Below, one piece after another: positions 48,286 through 56,384 of a stretch of DNA of 61,025 nucleotides. Location: positions 1 through 61,025 of the forward strand of contig AAVV01000016.1 in NCBI GenBank assembly GCA_000169115.1, read 5' to 3'. Position numbers and translations under genes: made by a program. Under the pieces are notes generated by a model. That model saw nothing but the letters and a program-made list of their open reading frames with translations. It had not been told where the DNA came from and searched no databases. This DNA comes from a marine gamma proteobacterium HTCC2080 (GTDB lineage: Bacteria; Pseudomonadota; Gammaproteobacteria; Pseudomonadales; Halieaceae). Numbering within the stretch: the first letter of the stretch is position 1; each line of letters starts with the position of its first letter.

Positions 48286-48968
48286 TACTGGATGCCTAAC
48301 TGCAATTCTGTGAGAACCTCATCGGTTGTCAGTACTCTCGCCCACAAGCGTTTAAGCATGGTGAGAGTAGCGGTTTGCATCTCTTCGCTGTCTGTTCCAG
48401 TACCGTCACTGACTACGACTACCCGATATTGAAGATCGCAGGCTTCCATAGATGTCATGGCGACACAGTTGTTGGTGGAAACGCCTACGGTTACCACGGT
48501 TTTAATGCCCTTAGCCCGAAGAGTGGTGTCAAGCCCGGTAGAGCAAAAGGCTCCTTGGGTCGTCTTATTGACAACAAGCTCGCCTGATTGTGGCTGTAAC
48601 GGGGCGACGATCTCATGTTCCTTTTGGCCAGCAATATTGTTGGTGGCGCGAATAATAGGCGCCATATGTGCCGGGGCATCGCTCGCATCGGGGGCGTTGG
48701 CCCCATAGGTAACGTAAATCACTTCAGAACCCAGCGTTCGAAAGCCTGCTAATAGCTTTTGAATGTTAGGGATTAAGAGTTCGTTGATGCGGTTAAAGCG
48801 GTAGGCGGCACCTTCAAATTCACCGCGTTCGGCGAGGAGCTTGCCCAGCCCCATATCAGGGTTACCGGTAGCGTTTTGCATATCAATGACAATCAATGCT
48901 GTTTCGCCCGGAGTGATGGCAAAATTCTGGCTGAAGGCATCGACGAACCCCGGCTGACTTTGATTCAT
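48285..48968 (-). CDS. Isochorismatase-fold amidohydrolase 2
   Basis: The 227-residue cysteine hydrolase has the triad D29 (LIVIDMQNATG), K135 (VVNKTTQGAF) and C168 (GVSTNNCVAMTSME). It is more distant from paralogues 1 and 3. Its TTQGAFCST segment and mid-region are like RutB and other amidases of the family, but the substrate is open. The start at 48968 has AAGAGAG upstream; a longer start at 48998 would lie inside operator D. It precedes the transporter gene on the minus strand. Confidence 0.85.
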   Translation of the reverse strand: MNQSQPGFVDAFSQNFAITPGETALIVIDMQNATGNPDMGLGKLLAERGEFEGAAYRFNRINELLIPNIQKLLAGFRTLGSEVIYVTYGANAPDASDAPAHMAPIIRATNNIAGQKEHEIVAPLQPQSGELVVNKTTQGAFCSTGLDTTLRAKGIKTVVTVGVSTNNCVAMTSMEACDLQYRVVVVSDGTGTDSEEMQTATLTMLKRLWARVLTTDEVLTELQLGIQ

Positions 48969-48984
48969 TTTTCGTGCTCTCTTG

Positions 48985-49000
48985 AAATGTTCGTACATTT
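48985..49000. promoter_or_regulatory. GntR operator site D, in a divergent promoter
   Basis: AAATGTTCGTACATTT at 48985-49000 fits the consensus at every fixed position. On the minus strand TAAAAT overlaps it in the same register as at site A, directed at isochorismatase 2; on the plus strand TGAAAT is a weaker -10 towards isochorismatase 3. It lies in the 88-bp gap between their starts and should control both directions. Confidence 0.8.
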
Positions 49001-49056
49001 TACGCCATATTGCGTCTCCACCCCAAACGACACTCTCAACACCGAGGTTTGTAGCG

Positions 49057-49674
49057 ATGGATCAGTTTGAACGCGCAGGATATGGACAGAGAAATATTGG
49101 TTTTGGTGCTCGGCCCGCTCTGTTGATGGTTGATTTTCAGCTGGGATTTACCGACGGGGTAAGCCCTATCGGCCGCAGTGAACATATTCAAAGTGCGGTA
49201 GACAACACCCGCACGTTGCTCATGGCCTGTAAAGCAAAAGGGATTCCGGTGGCATCTTGTCGTGTGTCTTGGGGTGGGCCCGATGAAATGACGCACTGGA
49301 AAATAGAGACTCTGTTTGACGGCAGCTTTTATCACGGGCACCGATGCACCGAGCTGGATCCGCGTATATCGGATCCAGATTATGTGTTTGAGTTTATAAA
49401 AACTGCACCGTCAATTTTTTATGAAACGCCGCTTAAACCCTGGTTGGTTACTCACGGTATAGACACAACTATTGTTACCGGCTGCACCACCTCGGGCTGT
49501 GTTAGAGCATCGGTTGTCGATAGTTTTTCAGCGGGTTATCGCACGATTGTTCCCGCAGATTGTTGTGGCGATCAAGATGCTGAAGCACACGCCAGCAACC
49601 TGCGCGATGTCGATCGGCGCTATGCTGATGTAGTCGATTTGCAAACGGTTCTGAATCACATCAACGGTTCTTAA
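49057..49674 (+). CDS. Isochorismatase-fold amidohydrolase 3 (N-carbamoylsarcosine amidase-like)
   Basis: The 205-residue protein has D26 (LLMVDFQLGFTD), K115 (FIKTAPSIFYET) and C148 (GCTTSGCVRASVVD). The KTAPSIF and TTSGCVRA segments are typical of N-carbamoylsarcosine amidohydrolase and maleamate amidohydrolase relatives, and it is the paralogue of hydrolase 1. The start at 49057 was chosen because it gives a family-length N-terminus; an upstream start would lie in operator D. It precedes the alpha/beta hydrolase gene by 26 bases. Confidence 0.85.
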   Translation: MDQFERAGYGQRNIGFGARPALLMVDFQLGFTDGVSPIGRSEHIQSAVDNTRTLLMACKAKGIPVASCRVSWGGPDEMTHWKIETLFDGSFYHGHRCTELDPRISDPDYVFEFIKTAPSIFYETPLKPWLVTHGIDTTIVTGCTTSGCVRASVVDSFSAGYRTIVPADCCGDQDAEAHASNLRDVDRRYADVVDLQTVLNHINGS

Positions 49675-49700
49675 TTTTTTTAATCTAAGGAGAGTTCGCC

Positions 49701-50504
49701 ATGCCTGTGGCTCACATTAACGGACACAATATGTATTACGAAGTCCATGGCGAAGGTCCCCCCGCCGTTTACATTGGCGGGTGGGATACCTTTTGCCACG
49801 GGCGTAGTCATTTTCTGGCTCGGGGTATGACCGACAACTACAGCACCTTGATCATTGATTATCGTGGTATTGGCGACTCCGATGATGATTTGACGATGAC
49901 CCCCTCCACAGAGCTATTTGCAGACGACATCGCGGCACTGCTTGATCATCTCAATATGAAGTCGGTGTATTTTGTGGGATTGGTGGGTATGGGAGCGTGC
50001 ATTGGGCAGTGGGTCGCTCTGAAACGTCCTGACTTGGTGCGATGCATGGTTAACATGGGTTGTTGGACCTATGCGGATCCCATGTTGTCAGATCAGCTGC
50101 AGTCTTTTGGTGATATTCATGAGCATGCCGGTTTTGCAGCGTTTCAGGCGATGGTAGCGTCGTATTCTTTTCGGCCCGATTACTACAACGCCCACCGCGA
50201 GAAATTAATGGGTCCGGGCGGTGTGTGGGGCAGCTTGGAAGGTCGAGTGCCGGCTCACTTACGTTTTATTCAGGCTTGTAAAGGACACGATATTCGCCCG
50301 CATCTCAAAGATATCGCGGCGCCGACCTTGGTGCTTCATGCTGGGCAGGACGTAATCACAGGCCCCCGCACTACGATGCCATTGGAGGAGGGGCTGCCCA
50401 ACAGCACGGGGGTGATGATGGAGCAGGTTGCGCATGTGGTCGCAGGTAAAGACGAAAAAATCGCTTTCTGTGACATCCTGTTCGATTTCCTCCAAAAGCA
50501 TTAA
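49701..50504 (+). CDS. Alpha/beta hydrolase without a serine nucleophile (RutD-like)
   Basis: The 267-residue protein has the alpha/beta hydrolase fold: a GGWDTFCHGR oxyanion region, DYRGIGDSD, the acid in AGQDVI and a histidine in VAHVV. At the nucleophile elbow the sequence is VGLVGMGACIGQW, with a glycine at the serine position (G96 when aligned on the following helix). E. coli RutD, which helps aminoacrylate hydrolysis in uracil breakdown, also lacks the serine (alanine). The parallel is seen in sequence; shared function is inference. AGGAG precedes the ATG. Confidence 0.75.
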   Translation: MPVAHINGHNMYYEVHGEGPPAVYIGGWDTFCHGRSHFLARGMTDNYSTLIIDYRGIGDSDDDLTMTPSTELFADDIAALLDHLNMKSVYFVGLVGMGACIGQWVALKRPDLVRCMVNMGCWTYADPMLSDQLQSFGDIHEHAGFAAFQAMVASYSFRPDYYNAHREKLMGPGGVWGSLEGRVPAHLRFIQACKGHDIRPHLKDIAAPTLVLHAGQDVITGPRTTMPLEEGLPNSTGVMMEQVAHVVAGKDEKIAFCDILFDFLQKH

Positions 50505-50935
50505 CCCAAGTGCGCCTCTAGACCCGGCGGCGACCGAGCATCGGTCGGCTGGGTGTTTTGTGTCTTGCGGGTGACCGTGTCACCCCACCTCTTTGGGTAT
50601 TGTCGATTCGCAGGATTTGATGCGGCTGGCGTTGGAGCAAGACGCGGCAGAGCAAGACACGACGAAGCAAGACAAACTTACGCAAACCAATAAAAGCTGG
50701 TAGAAAAGTGAAGAAGGGAAGGGTTCTCGCTAACCCTGACTAGGGGCAGCCTGTACCTGTGGGACGCCTAACACCTATCGGGGCTGATAGCGCTAGGCCG
50801 ACTCTTTCGTGCTGAAGGGCTTGTTCGTGCTGAAGGGCTTGCTGTTAACTCAAGGCTTGTTGGGGAGCCGCGCCCCTTGTGGGTTAGGGGCGGCGGCCTC
50901 AAATATTTTAGGAAGGCACTGTAGGGTTAACGCTT
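50505..50935. other. 431-bp gene-free gap with short tandem repeats
   Basis: No convincing gene is visible between the convergent hydrolase and CoA transferase genes. A 15-bp imperfect repeat in three copies (each beginning AGCAAGAC at 50636, 50651 and 50666) sits here. A short frame through it reads LEQDAAEQDTTKQDKL, perhaps a remnant. A perfect 18-bp duplication is at 50806-50841. No terminator with a clear T-run is seen. The base composition and repeats suggest decayed or recently rearranged DNA. Confidence 0.5.
50806..50841. repeat. Perfect 18-bp tandem duplication
   Basis: TTCGTGCTGAAGGGCTTG occurs twice back to back, 50806-50823 and 50824-50841. The copies are identical, which indicates recent slippage or selection. 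It lies in the gap between convergent genes. Confidence 0.9.
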
Positions 50936-52120
50936 TTAAATGGCTCCAGAAGCTTTCAGTTCGGCCAAATCGTCTCTTCCCAATTCACCACCTAGAATCG
51001 TCTCATTATCGGCGCCCAGGCCATTGCCGCAGCGGGTCACAAGCCTTTCTCCGTCGATTTTTATGGGGTTGCTAAGCGCGCGGTACTCGTCGACGACGCG
51101 ATGGGGAACCGTTTGTATCATGCCTGTCGCTTGAACAAAGGGATTTTCCAACGCTTCGGGCAGGGTGTTAACTGGCGCCACCGGGATTTTCGTTTGCAAC
51201 ACGCCAAACCAATGCTCGGTGGTTTCAGTCATCAAAATGGTGTCTAGCACGCCCGTCAGCTCAGCGCGGTTATTCGCACGGTCACTCATGGTGGCAAAGC
51301 GGTGATTTTCCGCGAGTTCTGGGTGACCGATATTTTCGATCAAGAGTTCCCAGAACTTTTGTGTCATACACATCAGGAATATCCAGCCGTCTTGGGTGCG
51401 GTAGAGTTGAACTGGCGTGTTGTAAGGATGCGCTGAACGCGCCACGCGGCTGGTTTCAATGCCGTGGTTCATGTACCAAGTACCTGGGTAAGTTAATTGG
51501 TGAAGCGCGACATCGAATAGCGTTACATCGACATCCCGGCCACCGTGCTTGCTACGCCCCAGCAGTGCTGACACGCAGCCAAGTGCGGCTACCACGCCGG
51601 TCATGAAATCGATCATGGACAAGCCGAAGCGAGCGGGTGGTGACTCGGGCTCTCCTGTCAGTCCTAAAAAGCCGCACTCTGCCTGCATTAAGTAGTCGTA
51701 GCCGGGCCACTCGGCGCGGTCGTTATCGCGTCCATAAGCTGAGATGTGTGTACAAATAATATCTGACTTTACCGCCTTCAAAGTTTCGTAGTCGAGGCCC
51801 AGTTTTGCAGGTTGACTCCCTCTGAGGTTATTCCACACCACGTCGGCGGTGCGCACGAGGTCTTCAAAAATAGCGCGACCTTCTGTGCTTTTTAAATTCA
51901 CCGTGACACTGCGCTTGGACAGATTAAAAGCTTGAAAATAAGCGCTGTCATCGTCAGCCAACGTGACCGCTCCTGACTGACGCGAGGGATCGCCTCCGGT
52001 AGCTCGATTCTCGACTTTGATCACATCTGCACCGAGTTCAGCGAGGTACATGGAGCCGTAGGGTCCGGCACCAAACTGTTCTATAGCAATCACTCGGATG
52101 CCCTCTAAGGGTTTGTCCAT
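50936..52120 (-). CDS. Class III CoA transferase (CaiB/BaiF family)
   Basis: The 394-residue protein has the family start GIRVIAIEQFGAGPYGSMYL, GADVIKVENRATGGDPSRQ and the catalytic aspartate in PGYDYLMQAECGF (D142). Members move CoA from succinyl-CoA or another donor to a carboxylate. It is divergent from the HyuA-like gene, with operator E between them. With MaoC and CitE under the same operator, it matches the activation step expected for an itaconate- or mesaconate-like dicarboxylate. Confidence 0.92.
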   Translation of the reverse strand: MDKPLEGIRVIAIEQFGAGPYGSMYLAELGADVIKVENRATGGDPSRQSGAVTLADDDSAYFQAFNLSKRSVTVNLKSTEGRAIFEDLVRTADVVWNNLRGSQPAKLGLDYETLKAVKSDIICTHISAYGRDNDRAEWPGYDYLMQAECGFLGLTGEPESPPARFGLSMIDFMTGVVAALGCVSALLGRSKHGGRDVDVTLFDVALHQLTYPGTWYMNHGIETSRVARSAHPYNTPVQLYRTQDGWIFLMCMTQKFWELLIENIGHPELAENHRFATMSDRANNRAELTGVLDTILMTETTEHWFGVLQTKIPVAPVNTLPEALENPFVQATGMIQTVPHRVVDEYRALSNPIKIDGERLVTRCGNGLGADNETILGGELGRDDLAELKASGAI

Positions 52121-52193
52121 TTTCAGCTCTCAAGTGTTCAGGTGGATTGATATCAGTATCTTGCACGCTCTTGCAGATTGGTGCATGGTGCAG

Positions 52194-52206
52194 TGTAACC
52201 GTTACA
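52194..52206. promoter_or_regulatory. Second palindrome in the CaiB/HyuA promoter region
   Basis: TGTAACCGTTACA is a perfect 13-base palindrome with one central base (TGTAAC-C-GTTACA). It lies seven bases before operator E in the divergent gap. It differs from the GntR operator in spacing, so it may bind another regulator. No other copy was noticed in the window. Confidence 0.4.
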
Positions 52207-52212
52207 TGCAAC

Positions 52213-52228
52213 AAATGTCCGGTCAATT
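52213..52228. promoter_or_regulatory. GntR operator site E, half-degenerate
   Basis: AAATGTCCGGTCAATT has the left half of the consensus intact and two changes in the right half. The preceding GCAAC and following CAATT are shared with site C, which supports a common origin. It lies between the divergent CaiB-type and HyuA-like genes, 57 bp before the HyuA start. Confidence 0.6.
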
Positions 52229-52285
52229 GGGAAATTGGTGGGCTTGGTTGCTAACTACTCTGAAAAATCAGTCAGGAGGCCTGAC

Positions 52286-54346
52286 ATGACTTACCGCCTA
52301 GGTGTCGACGTTGGTGGCACATTTACCGATCTTATCCTCGTCAACGAATCCAGTGGAGACATTCATACCGCGAAGGTACCGAGCACCCCTGATGATTCGT
52401 CGGTGGGCGTAATGAACGGTGTTGAACGTGTTTGCGGAAACGCTGGCATTGATCCATCTGAAATTTCGCAGGTCATGCACGGCACGACGGTTGCTACAAA
52501 CACGGTACTCACTGGTTCAGGCTCTAAAGTGGGTCTTGTGACGACTAAGGGATATAAGCAAGTGCTGCAGATTGCGCGCTCCTATGTCCCTGGAGGCTTG
52601 GGTGGCTGGGTTATTTACAACAAGAGCGACCCGTTGGCGCCGCTCGCCTGCACCATCGAGGCCGAGGAGCGCATGGGGGCAGACGGTAAGCCTGTGCGCG
52701 GTCTCGACGCGAAAGCCCTTGAGAAGGCTATGGACCAGCTCAAAGAGGAAAACATCGAGGCACTTACCGTTTCCTTGATTAACTCCTACGCGAACCCAAA
52801 GCACGAGAAGGCAGTTGAAAGGGTGGCTCGAAAGGCGTTACCCGGCGTGCCTATTTCACTGTCCTCTTCGGTGGTTCCCGAGATGCAGGAATACGAGCGT
52901 ACTATAACGACAGTGGCTAACTCCTACGTGCGACCCAAGGTTGCTGAGTACGTCAAAAATTTGGAGAAGAAACTCAAGAAGGGCAACAAGAATATCCAGC
53001 TCAATATTCTGCGGTCTGACGGCGGTATGGCGTCGTCTAAGCTTGCACAACAGCTACCCGTTAATTTGTTGATGAGTGGCCCCGCTGGCGGGGTATCGGG
53101 CGCTTGTTGGGTGGCCAAGCAGGCGGGATTTGAAAACCTTCTGACCTTCGACATGGGTGGAACTTCGACCGATGTTGCACTGGTGCAGGATGGCAAGGCC
53201 CAACTTCGCCGCGAAACCACAGTTGGCGACGTCACAGTAAGAGCGTCTTCAGTCGATGTGCGAACAGTCGGTGCCGGTGGCGGATCAATTGCACATGTGC
53301 CTGAGTTAACCGGAGCACTCCGTGTCGGTCCGGAAAGCGCGGGCGCTCAGCCTGGCCCTGCGGCGTATAACAAAGGTGGAGTGCTTCCCACTGTGACTGA
53401 CGCCAACGTCGTACTGGGCTATCTTCCCAGTGAGGTTCGTCTGGGCGGAGACATGGAAATACGCAAAGACTTAGCCGAGAAAGCGATTAAACCTGTTGCC
53501 AAGGCATTGGGTATTTCAGTCAAGCGCGCTGCTGCGGGTATCATCGATATTGTTAATGAGAATATGTACGGCGCCCTGCGACTGGTTTCGGTCGAACAGG
53601 GTTTTGACCCCAGAGACTTCGCGCTTATTGGTTTTGGTGGTGCGGGTCCTCTTCATGCGAATGCGCTGGGTCGACTGATGAACAGCTGGCCTGTGATTAT
53701 TCCTCCTGGCCCTGGCGTCCTGTGTGCCTACGGCGACGCGACGACTCGAGTTCGAGACGAAGCTTCGCGAACGTACATTCGGCGTTTTGCCGATACGACA
53801 ACGGCTGATCTAGGCAAAATCTACGAAGAGTTGGCGGCGAAAGCGTTAAAGACTCTTGCTCAACAGGGCGTTCCCGCTAAGGAATGCAGTGTTTCTTGCC
53901 AGGCCGATATTCGTTACCAAGGTCAGGGCTTACAGTTGACGGTTGATTTCGATCTTAAAGCGCTTAAGAAGGGCGGCTTGGGAATTATTGGCGATCCCTT
54001 CGATGAGATGCACAAGCAGCTGTTCACTTTTGCGCTCGATTCTGACAAGGAAATTGTTAATTTAAGGGCTGTTGCGCAAGGCAAGAGTGCTGAGATCGAA
54101 GCCAGAAAACTACCCAAGTCAGGATCAAGAACCCCGGTTAACGCTGCCAAGTTAGGAAACACGACAGTATTTATGGATGGGAAGGACATGGACGCAACGC
54201 TGTACCAGCGGGACAAGCTCAAAGCGGGTAACAAAATAGAAGGGCCAGCTGTTGTGCTGGAAATGGATTCTACGACGGTCATTCTTGCGGGTCATACCGG
54301 TAACGTCGACGAGTTCGGCAACATTTTGATTGCACCGACTTCATAA
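52286..54346 (+). CDS. Hydantoinase/oxoprolinase subunit A (HyuA-like)
   Basis: The 686-residue protein has the sugar-kinase-like ATP-binding fold: LGVDVGGTFTDLILV at the N-terminus, MHGTTVATNTVL, LMSGPAGGVSGA, TFDMGGTSTDVAL and FGGAGPLHA. Members pair with a B subunit in ATP-dependent ring opening (N-methylhydantoinase, 5-oxoprolinase, caprolactamase) or carboxylation (acetone carboxylase). The ATG at 52286 follows AGGAGG and starts the family motif at once; a longer start adds a non-homologous leader. HyuB follows 12 bases later. Confidence 0.92.
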   Translation: MTYRLGVDVGGTFTDLILVNESSGDIHTAKVPSTPDDSSVGVMNGVERVCGNAGIDPSEISQVMHGTTVATNTVLTGSGSKVGLVTTKGYKQVLQIARSYVPGGLGGWVIYNKSDPLAPLACTIEAEERMGADGKPVRGLDAKALEKAMDQLKEENIEALTVSLINSYANPKHEKAVERVARKALPGVPISLSSSVVPEMQEYERTITTVANSYVRPKVAEYVKNLEKKLKKGNKNIQLNILRSDGGMASSKLAQQLPVNLLMSGPAGGVSGACWVAKQAGFENLLTFDMGGTSTDVALVQDGKAQLRRETTVGDVTVRASSVDVRTVGAGGGSIAHVPELTGALRVGPESAGAQPGPAAYNKGGVLPTVTDANVVLGYLPSEVRLGGDMEIRKDLAEKAIKPVAKALGISVKRAAAGIIDIVNENMYGALRLVSVEQGFDPRDFALIGFGGAGPLHANALGRLMNSWPVIIPPGPGVLCAYGDATTRVRDEASRTYIRRFADTTTADLGKIYEELAAKALKTLAQQGVPAKECSVSCQADIRYQGQGLQLTVDFDLKALKKGGLGIIGDPFDEMHKQLFTFALDSDKEIVNLRAVAQGKSAEIEARKLPKSGSRTPVNAAKLGNTTVFMDGKDMDATLYQRDKLKAGNKIEGPAVVLEMDSTTVILAGHTGNVDEFGNILIAPTS

Positions 54347-54358
54347 GGGAGACGAATA

Positions 54359-56374
54359 ATGCCTGCAACAATAGTAGAGACTAACAAGGACAAGTTTTCC
54401 CTTATTGATATCGATCCGATCACCCTCGATATCATTGAAAACGCCATGATGAATGCTCGTCACGAGATGGATGCGGTACTGTTCCGCACGGCCATGTCAC
54501 CGGGCATCCGGGAGCAGCACGATGAGTTCCCTATGATTGCCAATTTAGAAGGCAAGATGGTGGTGGGCCAATTTGGAAGCTTTATTCATGGCTTCAAAGA
54601 AGCCTATGACGGAACCATCGAAGAGGGTGACCTCTTTCTGACAACCGATCCATACGCCTGCAACGGGGCCATTAGCCACATCAATGATTGGTTGCTGCTG
54701 CGTCCGATTTTCAAAGATGGACGTTTAATTGCCTATGCCGCTATGTTCGGGCATATGACCGATGTCGGCGGTAAGGTTCCCGGAAGCTTGCCAACAGATG
54801 CCCGGGAAATTTTTGAGGAAGGTATTCGTATCCCTCCCACTAAGATCTATAAAAATGATGAGCTGCAAACTGATTTACTCGAGCTCATCCTTCACAACTG
54901 CCGTATGCCCAACTGGAATCGCAGCGATTTTAACGCTCTGGTTGCCGCAATTCGCACGGCAGAGAAGCGTGTCATTGAAATGGCTGGCCGCTTTGGTGAC
55001 GATGTCTTCTACTCGGCTCTCGATGAGCTGCTGGCCCGAAATAAGCGCGCAATGGGCAAATTGATCAAAAACACAGTGCCAGAAAAGAAGCAGTTTTTTG
55101 AAGACTATATTTGTGACGACGGATTGGGTATGGGGCCTTATCGAATCAAGTGCGCAATGTGGAGGGAAAAAGATAAGGTCATCTTTGATTTTGAGGGTAC
55201 CGACCCGCAATCGATCAGCTCCATTAACTTCTATCTCAACGAAGAAATGTTCAAGATGTTCTGTGGGGTCTACATGATCATGGTGTTTGATCCTCAGATT
55301 ATGTTTAACGATGGCTTCTACGACCTTATGGAAGTCAAGATTCCCCACGGCACGTTGCTTAAACCCCAAGAGCCTGCGGCACTGTCTTGTCGTACCCATG
55401 CTTTGGGTCGAATCTTTGATGTTCTGGGTGGATTGTTGGGTCAAGGCGATCCCGATTTTCTCGCTGGTGCTGGGTTTTCAGATAGTCCCCACTTTATGTA
55501 CTCGGGCTATGACAAAAATGGCGAGTGGTATCAGCTCTACTCGATCGGCTTTGGCGGCGTTCCTGGGAAGCCTTCTGGTGATGGTCCAGATGGGCACTCG
55601 CTCTGGCCAAGCTTTACCAACGTGCCCAACGAATTCCTCGAGAGCTATTTTCCCTTGCGCATCGAAACCTACGAGACGATCACCGATAGTGGCGGCGCAG
55701 GTTACAACCGCGGCGGCAATGGCTTACGTATGGGTTATTGCTTCCTAGAGCCCGGTACTATTTCGATTCACGATGACCGTTGGCTCACTTATCCCTGGGG
55801 CGTAAACGGCGGTGAGCCGGGCAGGCGTTCAGAAAAAATATTGGTTAGAACCGATGGCTCAGAAGAACGCTTGCCCAGCAAGTGCGACCGGATTGAGGTT
55901 GGGTCTGGTGACATCCTCTACTTCAATACCTGGGGTGGCGGCGGTTGCGGTGACCCTCTCAAGCGTGAAGTGGAGCGGGTTGAGTTCGATGTGCGAGCAG
56001 GCCTTGTTTCTATGGAAGGTGCCAAGCGCTATGGCGTAGTGATGAATGCGGATCGTCGCGTGAACCTTAAGCGTACGGAAACCTTACGGGCACGCATGGC
56101 GCAGAAGCGCGGCAAGGTTCCTATGTTTGATCGCGGCGGCGATATTGCAACGTTGAAAAAGCGCTGCTTTAAAGAAACAGGACTTCAACCGCCTAGACAG
56201 CCTGAGTTCCAGACTTGGGCACTTAAAGTGCTTGAGGGCGGCAAAGCTGAGGCGAGTGGCAGTGTGAAGGTAAAGCGATCGGCGGGCAAAAAAGCCGGTA
56301 AGAAAGCGGTTAAAAAGGCGGCGCCAAAAGCCAAGGCAAAAGCAAAAGCTAAGGCCACTAAGAAAACAGCCTGA
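54359..56374 (+). CDS. Hydantoinase/oxoprolinase subunit B (HyuB-like) with a histone-like tail
   Basis: The 671-residue protein has the HyuB features DPITLDIIENAMMNARHEMD, EQHDEFPM, FLTTDPYACNGAISHINDW, SDSGGAGYNRGGNG-type glycine segment and GGGGCGDPL. It is about 100 residues longer than most of its family. The last 36 residues contain 15 lysines, in alternating Lys/Ala repeats (KKAVKKAAPKAKAKAKAKAT), like histone H1 or AlgP tails. It pairs with the A subunit. The tail is outside the enzymatic fold and could bind nucleic acid, polyphosphate or a membrane, or may be neutral. Confidence 0.92.
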   Translation: MPATIVETNKDKFSLIDIDPITLDIIENAMMNARHEMDAVLFRTAMSPGIREQHDEFPMIANLEGKMVVGQFGSFIHGFKEAYDGTIEEGDLFLTTDPYACNGAISHINDWLLLRPIFKDGRLIAYAAMFGHMTDVGGKVPGSLPTDAREIFEEGIRIPPTKIYKNDELQTDLLELILHNCRMPNWNRSDFNALVAAIRTAEKRVIEMAGRFGDDVFYSALDELLARNKRAMGKLIKNTVPEKKQFFEDYICDDGLGMGPYRIKCAMWREKDKVIFDFEGTDPQSISSINFYLNEEMFKMFCGVYMIMVFDPQIMFNDGFYDLMEVKIPHGTLLKPQEPAALSCRTHALGRIFDVLGGLLGQGDPDFLAGAGFSDSPHFMYSGYDKNGEWYQLYSIGFGGVPGKPSGDGPDGHSLWPSFTNVPNEFLESYFPLRIETYETITDSGGAGYNRGGNGLRMGYCFLEPGTISIHDDRWLTYPWGVNGGEPGRRSEKILVRTDGSEERLPSKCDRIEVGSGDILYFNTWGGGGCGDPLKREVERVEFDVRAGLVSMEGAKRYGVVMNADRRVNLKRTETLRARMAQKRGKVPMFDRGGDIATLKKRCFKETGLQPPRQPEFQTWALKVLEGGKAEASGSVKVKRSAGKKAGKKAVKKAAPKAKAKAKAKATKKTA

Positions 56375-56384
56375 AACCTGAGGA

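Noticed and set aside
52235-52285. A 17-residue N-terminal extension of the HyuA-like protein
   Set aside because: AGGAGG stands directly before the later ATG at 52286, and the family motif starts there.
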